A stretch of 29,935 nt of DNA from a virus. The position numbers and the translations under genes were made by a program. Positions 19,937 through 28,615 of this stretch are shown here, piece by piece (the stretch's first letter is position 1; each line of letters begins with the position of its first letter). The stretch lies in the IMG/VR virus record IMGVR_UViG_3300007735_000969, positions 1 to 29,935 of that record. One strand, 5' to 3'. The notes beneath the pieces were generated by a model, which was not told where the DNA came from, did no database searches, and saw only the letters and a list, made by a program, of their open reading frames with translations.

Positions 19937-21589
19937 TCAGCCTCCGATGTATCCGGCGAGTTCGGCAAGCCGACGCTCAGCCTCGTTGAGTCCGCGCAAC
20001 CGTCCCTCCGCCTCGATCTGCGGCTCGAGCCGCCCGAGGTTCTCCTCGACGCCGAGGGCATCGAACACGGACTGGACCTTCTGACGGCCGAGGCCCTGAA
20101 GCATCTGCCCGTACTGCTCCGGGCGCAGGAACTGCAGCCGGGGATCGGCCTGGATGAGCCGTGCGCTCAGGGCCTGGATCTCCTCCTGCGACATGCCCAT
20201 GGTCTCGAGCTCCTGCACCAGGTTCTGCAGCTCGGTGCTCTGGCCCATGCCGTAGGCGATCTCCGCCTTGCGGACCACCCCGGACATGTCGCGCTTGGAC
20301 ATGTCGCTGATGGGTCGTCCGGCCACGCGGGTCATCATCTCCTTGTCGTTCAGCACACCCTGGATCATGTCCTGCACGGTGTCCAGGCCCTTCAGGCTTT
20401 CGTCGAGAAGCTGGATCTCGGGAGCGTCACCCCCACTGGCCTGGTAGCTCGCGAGCGCCTCGCCACGGTTCATGCTGATGGTGTCGAGGCCGTCGAAGAG
20501 CGCCATGATCTGCTCGTCGCCCATGCCGAACTGTCGCATCTTCGCGATGTTCGACGCGATCCGCTCGCGGGTCTGTACCTGGTCGACGCCACGCGCACGG
20601 GGATCGAGACCCGCAAGGATGCCTGCATACGTGACGGCCTCGGCGGCGGCTGCTGCAGCTCCGGCCTTCTCCGCACCCTCAAGACCGAACGCAGGACCGT
20701 TGAGGTCGATCGCGTTGTGCACGATCGAGGTCGCCATCGCGCTGCCGTTCTTCATGAACTCGGTGGCACGTCGACGCGCGAGATCGGCGTCCCCGGTGCT
20801 GCCGAAGAACTTCTGCACCTCGTCTGTTGCGGTCTTCAGAACCATGAAAGACGGGTCAATACCCATCTGCTGAAGTCCACCTTCGGCGGTTCTTTGTCCG
20901 GATTCAGACACGTAGGTATCCAAGGCCCGGTTGATCTCGTTGAGGAAGCCGCCTTCCAGTTGGTCCTTGGTGACCGCGTACTGGTATCCCGACAGCACGG
21001 CCTGATCCGCGATGCTGCGACGCTCGCGAAGAGCCTCCTGGTAGGCGGTCATCCTCGCCTTCACTTCCCCAAGACGGTCCTGACGGACACCCTGTGCCAG
21101 CCCCATGCCGATCTCGGCGGCCCCGATCATCTCCTCCAGGTTGGCCGCACCCATCTGAAGATCACGGCGCTTGGCGCGGAACTCCTTGAGGCGGGGATCG
21201 TCCGACTTCATCGCGGCGATCTCCTGCTCGTTGCGGGCCAGGTCCATGTCGAGCTGCTTCATCTTCATGGAGATCAACCGCTCGAGCCTCGCCTGCTCCC
21301 TGTTGAAGCCCATCGTGGCCTCGAACTGACCCTGCTGCTGGCCCATCTCGGCCTGCGCCATGCGCTCCCGGCTCGCGTTGAGCTTCTCGTAGTTCTCGGC
21401 TTCCGCCTGCAGGCCACGCTCGAACTGCTGGCCCTGCTGCGCCATCTTCTGGCGCTCCAGACCCATCTGCTGCTGGGCGAGGGCGAAGTCCATCTTGGCC
21501 CGCTGGTTCTGCGATGCGAGGCCGAGGGCCTGGGTTCCGGCCGCAAGGCCTCCGAGGAACTGGTCGGTGTTGCTGGGAATCGCGCTCAT
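19937..21589 (-). CDS. Coiled-coil internal virion-like protein, 550 aa
   Basis: ATG 21589 shares ATGA with the upstream gene; it ends two bases before the next start. The first 170 residues are Gln/Met/Ala-rich and helical (AKMDFALAQQQMGLERQKMA, then NREQARLERLISMKMKQLDM), strongly suggesting long coiled coils. The rest stays helical with moderate charge, including an Ala-rich tract (EKAGAAAAAAEAVTYAGILA). There is no signal peptide or enzyme motif. Three consecutive genes with this style are typical of podovirus internal core proteins (T7 gp14-gp16 type), which leave the capsid ahead of the DNA. The assignment is by architecture and order. A repeat copy at 20428-20438 encodes ASGGD. Confidence 0.65.
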   Translation of the reverse strand: MSAIPSNTDQFLGGLAAGTQALGLASQNQRAKMDFALAQQQMGLERQKMAQQGQQFERGLQAEAENYEKLNASRERMAQAEMGQQQGQFEATMGFNREQARLERLISMKMKQLDMDLARNEQEIAAMKSDDPRLKEFRAKRRDLQMGAANLEEMIGAAEIGMGLAQGVRQDRLGEVKARMTAYQEALRERRSIADQAVLSGYQYAVTKDQLEGGFLNEINRALDTYVSESGQRTAEGGLQQMGIDPSFMVLKTATDEVQKFFGSTGDADLARRRATEFMKNGSAMATSIVHNAIDLNGPAFGLEGAEKAGAAAAAAEAVTYAGILAGLDPRARGVDQVQTRERIASNIAKMRQFGMGDEQIMALFDGLDTISMNRGEALASYQASGGDAPEIQLLDESLKGLDTVQDMIQGVLNDKEMMTRVAGRPISDMSKRDMSGVVRKAEIAYGMGQSTELQNLVQELETMGMSQEEIQALSARLIQADPRLQFLRPEQYGQMLQGLGRQKVQSVFDALGVEENLGRLEPQIEAEGRLRGLNEAERRLAELAGYIGG

Positions 21590-22842
21590 GCGAAGGCTCC
21601 GAAGTTAGGCACGGCGATGTTCTCGATGCCGGGCGTGGTCGCTCCCGCCAGGTAGCCGCTCAGGCCTGCGAACATGCTCACGAACTGCTGGGGATTCTGC
21701 CGGATCATCTCGGCAACCGACTGACGGCCCTGCATCTCGAACAGCACCGACTGCTGCATCGCGCTGGCCATCGCGTTCTCTCCGGCCATGCGGATGTTCG
21801 CACCGAGCTCGCGGACCTGCTGGCCCAGCTGCTGGTTCATCTGCATCGCCTGCAGGGTCTGGCCCCCGAACGTCGTACCCATCTGGCCACGGAGCTGGCC
21901 GCCGGACAGCGTCTGCTGGGCCTGCGACTGCCGGAGTCCCGCGAGGTTGCCCTGCATCGAGGCGATCTGCTGGTTCATGTTGCTGAAGATCCCGGTCACC
22001 GACTGCGTGACCTGGTTGCTGACGTCGCCCATCAGCTGCTGCTTGAGAGCCGCCTTCTCCGCCGGGTTGGCGTCGAGCATGTCGATCTCGGCCATCCGGC
22101 TCTGGGCGCTCTGCCGCATGCCGAAGGCCGCGTTGGCCGCATCCTGGGCGCTGGTGTCCCGGAACTCGCCGATGGCCTTCTCGTAGCCGGACACGGCCGC
22201 AGCCGCCTGCTGGTTGGCTGCCGCGATGTCCTGGCCCACCTGGCCCATCTGCTGGTCGCGGAACGTCTTGAACTCGTCGAAGTCCCGCTGGCTCTGCGCG
22301 GCCCCACGCTCGACGCCTGCCGCGATCTGCTGCAGATTCGCCCGCTGCTGGGCCGCCGACCCCTGCAACGTGCCGATGCCCCGCTGCAGCGCCTCCTCGG
22401 TCAGCCCCGTCTGCTGCTGACCCTGCTGGAACATCTGGTTCATCGCGCCCTGCTGGTTCCGCATGTCCGTCGCCATCGCGTTCGCCAGCTGCTGCTGCAT
22501 GTTCACGGCCTGCGGATCCGGACCGCCGAACTGGAACGTCGTCCCGGGGGACCTTCGGCCTCCGTACTGAGCCGCGATGCCCATGGTGCCCCCTGCCCTC
22601 GGCACGAACTCCCGTCGACCACGCATCGCCTGCGGGGCCTGGATCGGGGCCTGGGCCATGCCACCCCCACTGGATCCCATGCGCTGGCCCATGCCTCCGG
22701 GCACCCCTGGACGGGAACCGGGGCTGCCACCACCCTGCCGGAAACGGGACGAGGCCATGCGCCGGGCGGCGTTGCCGAAGCCGGACGGACCGAAGTTGGA
22801 GAACGCGGACAAGGGGTCTTGGTTGGAGTTGAACTGGCTCAT
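21586..22842 (-). CDS. Gln/Ala/Met-rich internal virion-like protein, 418 aa
   Basis: ATG 22842 overlaps the upstream stop (ATGA). The first 95 residues are Gly/Ser/Arg-rich and probably disordered (RFRQGGGSPGSRPGVPGGMG). Residues 100-370 are very rich in Gln, Ala and Met with helical periodicity (QQQLANAMATDMRNQQGAMN, then MQGNLAGLRQSQAQQTLSGG). The C-terminus is more hydrophobic (SMFAGLSGYLAGATTPGIEN). This fits a small internal virion or ejection protein. Earlier ATGs in the same open frame would run back into the tail-protein gene and are rejected. A repeat copy at 22662-22672 lies in the disordered region and encodes SSGGG. Confidence 0.7.
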   Translation of the reverse strand: MSQFNSNQDPLSAFSNFGPSGFGNAARRMASSRFRQGGGSPGSRPGVPGGMGQRMGSSGGGMAQAPIQAPQAMRGRREFVPRAGGTMGIAAQYGGRRSPGTTFQFGGPDPQAVNMQQQLANAMATDMRNQQGAMNQMFQQGQQQTGLTEEALQRGIGTLQGSAAQQRANLQQIAAGVERGAAQSQRDFDEFKTFRDQQMGQVGQDIAAANQQAAAAVSGYEKAIGEFRDTSAQDAANAAFGMRQSAQSRMAEIDMLDANPAEKAALKQQLMGDVSNQVTQSVTGIFSNMNQQIASMQGNLAGLRQSQAQQTLSGGQLRGQMGTTFGGQTLQAMQMNQQLGQQVRELGANIRMAGENAMASAMQQSVLFEMQGRQSVAEMIRQNPQQFVSMFAGLSGYLAGATTPGIENIAVPNFGAFA

Positions 22843-25800
22843 CAGCTTCCTCGAATGTGGGAGGACCTTTCGACCGAGGTGATCGACCCGCGCACGATAC
22901 ACCCGAGCAGCCGGAAGTCGAGATCCGGGCACAGGATCCGGATGCCCGGCGTCAGGGAGTTGCCCTTCACGCCGTAGCGCCCGTCTGAAGAATCGGATCC
23001 GAAGGCCGCGTACACCATGCCTTCGTCGTCTTCCACCGACGAGTACAGCTCTCCAGCGGTGGTCTTGGTGAGGGCCACCCTGGACGGGTCTTCCTCGACG
23101 CCCGAGTACACCAGCCCGGAGAATCGGGCCATCGGTGCGCCAGCGGTTGCCGCATCGTTCTTGTAGGGATCGGAGACGTCGCTGAATGCGGCGCCGATGC
23201 TGCTGATCACCTTCATCCGGAAGAAGTCCGCGTTCGAGAACACCATGCCCTGCTCGTTCTCGAGGCCGATCGGATGCCCGGCCCACTCGAACACGATCGG
23301 GCTCACCGCGAAGACGTCTCCGACCTTGACCGAGGTGATCCACGATGTGGACCCGGTCGTGTACTCGGGATACACGAACGAGGACGTGTTGTACATGACG
23401 CGAACCTTCTTGCCGATGTCGTTCGGATTCTGCGTCGACCACACCAGGTACATGTAGCCGAACTTCCAGGCATCGGTGCCGACCGTGGTGTTGGCCGAGG
23501 AAAACTGGAACGACTTGTTGATGTTGTCCCAGGTGCTGGTGGCCACGAGACGGGCGTCCCCGTCGAAGTCGAGCGTGGTCAGCCGCCTGAATCCGATCAG
23601 CGACGGGAACCCGGTCTGCACGGTCTTGACCGCGTTGACATCGACCACGTACACGCGCGGTCCGTCGAAGCTGTTGTAGCCAGCGGGGGTGCCAGGGCGA
23701 TTCTCCTGGTTGTTCTGCAGGAAGAACGCCCTTCGGCATAGGTCGTTGGAGGCCTCGAGTCCGGAGGTCCAGTTGATCGGCCAGGATCCCTGGGCGCAGT
23801 GGTTGAAGTTCGCGTCCTTGACCTTGGTGGTCTTTCCGGTCGAGAACCACAGGATGTAGCTCTCGAACTGCACCGGGTTGTGCACGAACAGGCAGTTCAT
23901 GTAGGGGTCGTAGGCGACCTGCACGGACGACAGGTCGTTCTTCCACTCGCGCACGATCACCGAGTTGATGTTCCGGATCTCGTCGAGCTGTCCCTGCATG
24001 TCGACGCTCTTGAGGCCGTGGCTCGTCACGAAGTACGCCGACGAGCCCACCGAGTCCACGGCCTTCGGATTCACGATGCCGTAGCCCTCGTGCATCTCGG
24101 TGACCTTGATGTACGGGCCGCTCTTGCGGACGTGGTACACCTTGTCCCTTGACAATCCGATCACGTTGGAACCGACCTTCGCGAACCGCACCACCTCGTT
24201 GCTGGGCACGGTCGGGTTGTATCGGTTGAACGGCGGGAACAGCTCCGGGCTCATGTCCATCAGGCTGGACCACCTCATCTCGCCGAGTCCGCGCACGACG
24301 TCGGTGGTCCGGTCCAGCTCCGTCGTCGACGCCGGGGGGACCTCCACCTTGGACACGAGCATCGTGTTCTGGTGGAACATCGCGGTTCCGCCGAACGGCA
24401 TCTTCTCGTCGAAGACGCTGCGGTCCACATACGGATCCTGGTACACCAGCTGCTTGTCCTCCAGCTGGTAGAAGTACATCGCATGCCGCGTCGTGGTCGC
24501 GTCTCCGAACGTGCGCCCGGTTCCGTTGAGGCAGGTGTGGTAGTCCGACAGCTGGATGATCGCGTCAAGGAACGGAAGCCCGGCGATCATGGTGCCGCCC
24601 GCATCCTGGATCTTCACGCTGCGGTACACGTACATCATGTCGTACTTGCTCGAGTCGTACACGACCTCGATGCCGATGTAGTGGTCCTGCTTCGTGCTGA
24701 TGGTGTTGCCGCCCTCGGTGCGGACCGCCATGAAGTCCTCGCTCCGCACCTGCGCCACGGAGCTGAACGCGCTCTTCCTTCCCGTCTTCGAGTTCACGAG
24801 CACGTATCCGAAGCTGTAGTCGCCGGGCTCGAACTTCCGGGCCTGGAACCTGTGCTCCGTCGTGAAGGTGCCCACGGAGCTCTGGTACAGGAACCCGGTG
24901 CAGTCGGTCCTCTTGACCTGGACCTTCCACTGGTACTTCTTGCCGTATGCCAGGCGCTGGTTCGGGAACAGCGAGGCCGGGGAGTACGACGTCGTGGTCA
25001 GCCCTGTGACGACGCAGTGGTTGTCGATGTTGCCGAGGCCGTCCTCGATGAGGAACACGTCCCAGCGCACGTTCGCGTTCAGCGCGGTGCCGCTCGGGTA
25101 GTACGACGTCCAGTCGAGCTTCGGCGTGACGCTGACTCCCGTCTGCCTGTTCGCCGGATTCAGCAGCTGCGTCAGGATCCCGACCCCGTCGGTGCATGCC
25201 CCACCAGTCGCGCCATGGGTGTACGGGCTGCCGGGCTGGGTCACCGCTCCGGCCGCAGGCACGGTGTCGTTGTAGCAGATGCCCGTCGCCTCGTTCGGGA
25301 ACAGGTTCTCCGCCGAGTACGGATCGCTGTCGACGAGCACGACCTGTGCGCTGGCCGGACGACCAGTCGCCAGGTTCGTGAACGACCCGGGTGCGATGCC
25401 CCGTTCCGGGCTCAGCAGCGTCGGCTGCATTCCCGGCCCCGGGATCGTGCCGCTGCCCGTGAGCCCGATCACAGTGGGGGTGAGGAACACCTTGTTGGTG
25501 TACGTCACCGTCAGCTTCGGACGGATCGAGTAGTTGGGCTGGGTCCTTCCGGCGAGCGACAGCAGGAGCCCTCCGGTCGTGCCGCGCACGATCACATCGG
25601 TCTTCCGCGTGAACGCCTGCGAGGCTCCGGTGATGGCCCGCTCCACGATCGTCGTGGCATCCCACGAGACCCTGCCGAGGAAGCCCACCCCCACTGTATT
25701 GCTGACCTGGTACGTCGCGTCGTAGCTGCCGCCAGCCGTGCTCCACGCGGTCGCGGTGGCACGGTTGTTCCAGGTCACCTGCGACTCGTTCCACAGCACC

Positions 25801-26540
25801 GACGTCGACGACGGATCCGTGATCGGAGCGGTGATCAGGGTCCCTGACGCCGAGAGCGTGTTGCCAGTGACCGTAACCTCGAGCGTGGCGGACTCCACGA
25901 TCTTTCCGGTCTCGGCCGACGTGTCGAACCGTAGGAACGCATTCTTCGTCGGCGTACCACTTGCGACCTCCAGCGTCAGCGGCTGCGTGGACTCGTAGTT
26001 GGTGGTTGCGGCCGCCGAGTTCACGAAGGCGTCGGCCTCGCAGGCGTACTCCTTGGTGCGGCTGGCCTCGATGTAGAAGAGCGCGGGGCTGCGACCCTCG
26101 ACGAACGAGTACACGAACCGTCCGGCCACCTGCACGTCGAACTGCTTGGTCGCCGACACGCCCTGCATCAGCATGGTGCAGTAGGTCCACGTCAGGTTGA
26201 CCGAGTCCCAGTAGTCGATGAAGACGTCCGCGAAAGCAGGGGCGGCAGGACGCACGGCCCGGTACACGAAGCCGTAGCCGTAGTGCTCCGAACCGATCCG
26301 GAAGTCGACGGGCTTGAGGTCGATCACCTGCGACTTGTAGGTGTGGTTCGCCTGGTTCTTCAGCTGCGACATCGTGTGCACGAGCTGGTAGCCGGGGAAC
26401 GGCTTCAGGCCACCCTCGCTACGGCCGTCCACCCCGGTCATCTCGCTCGAGTAGCCGCGCTGCACCCCGGGGCGCTCGATGCGCTTGTCGAGCGTCGTCT
26501 CCATCACGGGGTAGGACCAGTCGGTCTTCATCTCGGCCAT
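22842..26540 (-). CDS. Large tail or hub protein with a DNRLRE-type domain, 1232 aa
   Basis: ATG 26540 follows GAAAGG on the minus strand. The N-terminal 160 residues (DKRIERPGVQRGYSSEMTGV, then FPGYQLVHTMS) are of the phage tail-hub or nozzle kind. Residues 166-348 look like a DNRLRE/CBM96-type beta domain: ADAFVNSAAATTNYEST, AFLRFDTS, SATLEVTVTGN, LWNESQVTWNNRA, PKLTVTYT. Around 470-570 a fibronectin-type-III-like segment follows (SVTPKLDWTSYYPSG, KKYQWKVQVKRTDC). The rest is beta-rich, with PFNRYNPTVPSNEVVRFAKV and KVYHVRKSGPYIKVTEMHEG reminiscent of tail-nozzle propellers. The likely role is tail assembly and cell-surface carbohydrate contact. Repeat copies at 25686-25696 (TVGVG) and 25472-25482 (TPT) lie in or just after the DNRLRE-like domain. 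Confidence 0.7.
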   Translation of the reverse strand: MAEMKTDWSYPVMETTLDKRIERPGVQRGYSSEMTGVDGRSEGGLKPFPGYQLVHTMSQLKNQANHTYKSQVIDLKPVDFRIGSEHYGYGFVYRAVRPAAPAFADVFIDYWDSVNLTWTYCTMLMQGVSATKQFDVQVAGRFVYSFVEGRSPALFYIEASRTKEYACEADAFVNSAAATTNYESTQPLTLEVASGTPTKNAFLRFDTSAETGKIVESATLEVTVTGNTLSASGTLITAPITDPSSTSVLWNESQVTWNNRATATAWSTAGGSYDATYQVSNTVGVGFLGRVSWDATTIVERAITGASQAFTRKTDVIVRGTTGGLLLSLAGRTQPNYSIRPKLTVTYTNKVFLTPTVIGLTGSGTIPGPGMQPTLLSPERGIAPGSFTNLATGRPASAQVVLVDSDPYSAENLFPNEATGICYNDTVPAAGAVTQPGSPYTHGATGGACTDGVGILTQLLNPANRQTGVSVTPKLDWTSYYPSGTALNANVRWDVFLIEDGLGNIDNHCVVTGLTTTSYSPASLFPNQRLAYGKKYQWKVQVKRTDCTGFLYQSSVGTFTTEHRFQARKFEPGDYSFGYVLVNSKTGRKSAFSSVAQVRSEDFMAVRTEGGNTISTKQDHYIGIEVVYDSSKYDMMYVYRSVKIQDAGGTMIAGLPFLDAIIQLSDYHTCLNGTGRTFGDATTTRHAMYFYQLEDKQLVYQDPYVDRSVFDEKMPFGGTAMFHQNTMLVSKVEVPPASTTELDRTTDVVRGLGEMRWSSLMDMSPELFPPFNRYNPTVPSNEVVRFAKVGSNVIGLSRDKVYHVRKSGPYIKVTEMHEGYGIVNPKAVDSVGSSAYFVTSHGLKSVDMQGQLDEIRNINSVIVREWKNDLSSVQVAYDPYMNCLFVHNPVQFESYILWFSTGKTTKVKDANFNHCAQGSWPINWTSGLEASNDLCRRAFFLQNNQENRPGTPAGYNSFDGPRVYVVDVNAVKTVQTGFPSLIGFRRLTTLDFDGDARLVATSTWDNINKSFQFSSANTTVGTDAWKFGYMYLVWSTQNPNDIGKKVRVMYNTSSFVYPEYTTGSTSWITSVKVGDVFAVSPIVFEWAGHPIGLENEQGMVFSNADFFRMKVISSIGAAFSDVSDPYKNDAATAGAPMARFSGLVYSGVEEDPSRVALTKTTAGELYSSVEDDEGMVYAAFGSDSSDGRYGVKGNSLTPGIRILCPDLDFRLLGCIVRGSITSVERSSHIRGS

Positions 26541-26543
26541 GGT

Positions 26544-27047
26544 TCAACCTTTCGGTTCCTCGAGCGGAACCCTCTTCGCAGCCAGATTATCCCATGCCCC
26601 GGTGGGGCACTTCGCCTCCGGCATCGTCGCCTTGATCGTCAGCTCCGCCCGTCCACGCTCCCCGCAGCCGCAGGCCGTGCACCAGCCCAGCTTGCCAGCC
26701 TCGTTCGCCCGCTTGAGATTCTGACAGCCGTTGCAGATCTCCAACCGATCGCGGTACTGATCCGCAGGCACGGGTCCCTTGACCACCCTGCTGATCTCCG
26801 CCTTCGCCCAGCTCAGCGCCTTCGACACGAACCCCGGCGCCGCCTTCTTCACTTCCTTCAGTTCCTGGGTCCTCCGTTCCTGGCGGGCCTGCTGGAACTT
26901 CGCCACATGCTCCCCGTCCTTCATGTCCGGCAGGTTCAATGGCACGAATCGCCGCATCGAACACGCCGAACACCGGGCCTCGAACGCCGGAGTCCTTCCG
27001 ATCCTCGGATGCCTGCACGTTCCGTCGTTGTCCCAGAAGCACTTCAT
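26544..27047 (-). CDS. Zinc-ribbon-like cysteine protein of the virion operon, 167 aa
   Basis: ATG 27047 overlaps the upstream stop (ATGA) and the gene ends three bases before the tail-protein start. Cysteine pairs occur at 26/29 (CSAC), 105/108 (CNGC) and 123/126/128 (CTACGC), with another Cys at 147 (CPTGAW) and two at 3 and 11. The C-terminal half (RLEICNGCQNLKRAN, then CTACGCGERGRAELTIKATM, then CPTGAW) has the layout 'C..C......C..CGC...K......CP...W' that I know from small phage zinc-ribbon proteins. The middle is a charged helix. A metal-binding structural or assembly role is likely; the precise function is unknown. Confidence 0.7.
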   Translation of the reverse strand: MKCFWDNDGTCRHPRIGRTPAFEARCSACSMRRFVPLNLPDMKDGEHVAKFQQARQERRTQELKEVKKAAPGFVSKALSWAKAEISRVVKGPVPADQYRDRLEICNGCQNLKRANEAGKLGWCTACGCGERGRAELTIKATMPEAKCPTGAWDNLAAKRVPLEEPKG

Positions 27048-28615
27048 ACGATGTCGAACCCCCACGTGATCGCGTGCTCCGTGGTCCCCGTGAAGCTTGG
27101 GAAGTCCGGACACACCAGCTCCACGTCCCCGCAGACCACCGAATCCACCGTGGACGTGACGAACTGCCCGGTAGCCTGATTGACCCACACGCACTGCTCG
27201 GACTGGACCGACGCAGGGTACGTCCTGGTGCAGCAAAACGGGTAGCTGTGTCCGGTGGTGTCTCCGTACTGGTACACGACCTTCTTATCCCGATAAGTCC
27301 TGTCGAGAGGGGTGCAGTAGTCGGCCACGCCGCACATGTTCAACAAGCTTATGAAGTTGAACGGGTCAAGAGAGAAGCCCATCACAAGGCCAGAGCTCGG
27401 GGGATACAGATTGAACAGTGGAGCCCCGATGGACGGCGGATTCGGAAGGTACATCATGCCCGAGGGATGATCCCCAATGAAGCCGTTGCCGGAGTCGCAA
27501 GGCGTGATCGGATCCTCGAACGTCGACGACGACATGCAGTTTCCGGAACCGATGATCACCCAAGGGTCGATGGACGGCAGGTTCACGTTGTACGACGTGC
27601 TACACGCTTCGGCCGGGGCACTGCAGCCCTTGTTCATGCAGGGACCCATGCAAAGGTCGTGCGTGTGCACCCCCACTGAAACCTGGTTCGGGTTGGGGTT
27701 GAAGATCAGGATCGGACGATCGCACTCCGTGTCGCACTCGCGCTTGCAGGAGATCGTGATCACGGAACCCGGCACCCAGTGCGACTGATGCTCGTTGCAC
27801 CAGGCCGCATTGCTCTGGAGCCCGGTGTTGATCAACAGCCCAGCCTGGTTGTACTGGGCGGGGCGGCCCTGCAGCGTCACGTTCCAGACCCACGACCTCT
27901 CCTGTATGACCTTGACGAGGATATTGGCCGCAGGCTTCGGACCGAATCCGTCGCATGCGTTCTCGTCCGCCCATGCCTCCTGGAACTCCTCGCAGTTCCA
28001 GAAGAAGCATTCGTGTCTTCCAGTGCTGGAACCGTCGCACGTGAACTGGTTGCTCCTGCAGTAGTTGGCGTCCGTGCACGTGCAGAACCCTGTGTTGATG
28101 TCATAGACACCCAGGGATACGGCGCAAGGACATGCCGAACGCAGACACTCGTTGTTGTACTGGCCGTCGTACTCAGCTTGAGCCCCAACCGATGGAGAAT
28201 CAATGGTGGTAGCTTCGTAGGTGCCGTCGCCGTCAAGGTCGAAGCGGAAGTGTCGATCACAGATCTGGTAGTCATTTTGAAGGCCAGTGGTCCCGTTACC
28301 TGCGGTGCCATCGGTCGGGACATCGGATCCGCCGACGGACCAGATACGCTGGATGTACTCGTAGGAGAAGTCGCAGGAGTTCGCGTAGTAGCGGTACGTG
28401 GCGCAGCTGCTTCCGGTGCGCTGCACCGTCGCCGTGATGGACCAGTGGATCTCTCCCGTAGTTATCGTCTGGTTCGACGGACTGAACGTCTCCTGCTCGA
28501 TCCAGCTTCCGGTGAGCACGATCGTGAACGGCGTCGACGGACTGCAGGCCCAGAAGTCGCAGCAGTCGGGACAGCTCTGCTTCTGGCAGCAGCACCCGGA
28601 GGAGACCACGCTCAT
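27044..28615 (-). CDS. Extremely cysteine-rich virion-operon protein, 523 aa
   Basis: ATG 28615 overlaps the upstream stop (ATGA). By my count the product has about 37 cysteines (7%), which is very unusual for a phage protein that folds in the cytoplasm. They occur as CCC and CC pairs, CPDCC, and CxC pairs such as SACPC and FCTCTDANYC, spread along the whole length. Between them is Ser/Thr/Asn/Gly-rich beta-like sequence. A DLDGDGTYEA segment near residue 126 looks like a calcium-binding loop. There is no signal peptide. It could be an adhesin or fibre stabilised by disulfides or metals. No family is recognised. The upstream neighbour also carries C....C motifs. A repeat copy at 27668-27678 encodes SVGV. 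Confidence 0.7.
   Translation of the reverse strand: MSVVSSGCCCQKQSCPDCCDFWACSPSTPFTIVLTGSWIEQETFSPSNQTITTGEIHWSITATVQRTGSSCATYRYYANSCDFSYEYIQRIWSVGGSDVPTDGTAGNGTTGLQNDYQICDRHFRFDLDGDGTYEATTIDSPSVGAQAEYDGQYNNECLRSACPCAVSLGVYDINTGFCTCTDANYCRSNQFTCDGSSTGRHECFFWNCEEFQEAWADENACDGFGPKPAANILVKVIQERSWVWNVTLQGRPAQYNQAGLLINTGLQSNAAWCNEHQSHWVPGSVITISCKRECDTECDRPILIFNPNPNQVSVGVHTHDLCMGPCMNKGCSAPAEACSTSYNVNLPSIDPWVIIGSGNCMSSSTFEDPITPCDSGNGFIGDHPSGMMYLPNPPSIGAPLFNLYPPSSGLVMGFSLDPFNFISLLNMCGVADYCTPLDRTYRDKKVVYQYGDTTGHSYPFCCTRTYPASVQSEQCVWVNQATGQFVTSTVDSVVCGDVELVCPDFPSFTGTTEHAITWGFDIV

Noticed and set aside
24141-24180. TTGACA at 24149 on the plus strand
   Set aside because: No -10-like sequence at a suitable distance, and it is antisense to the tail-protein gene.
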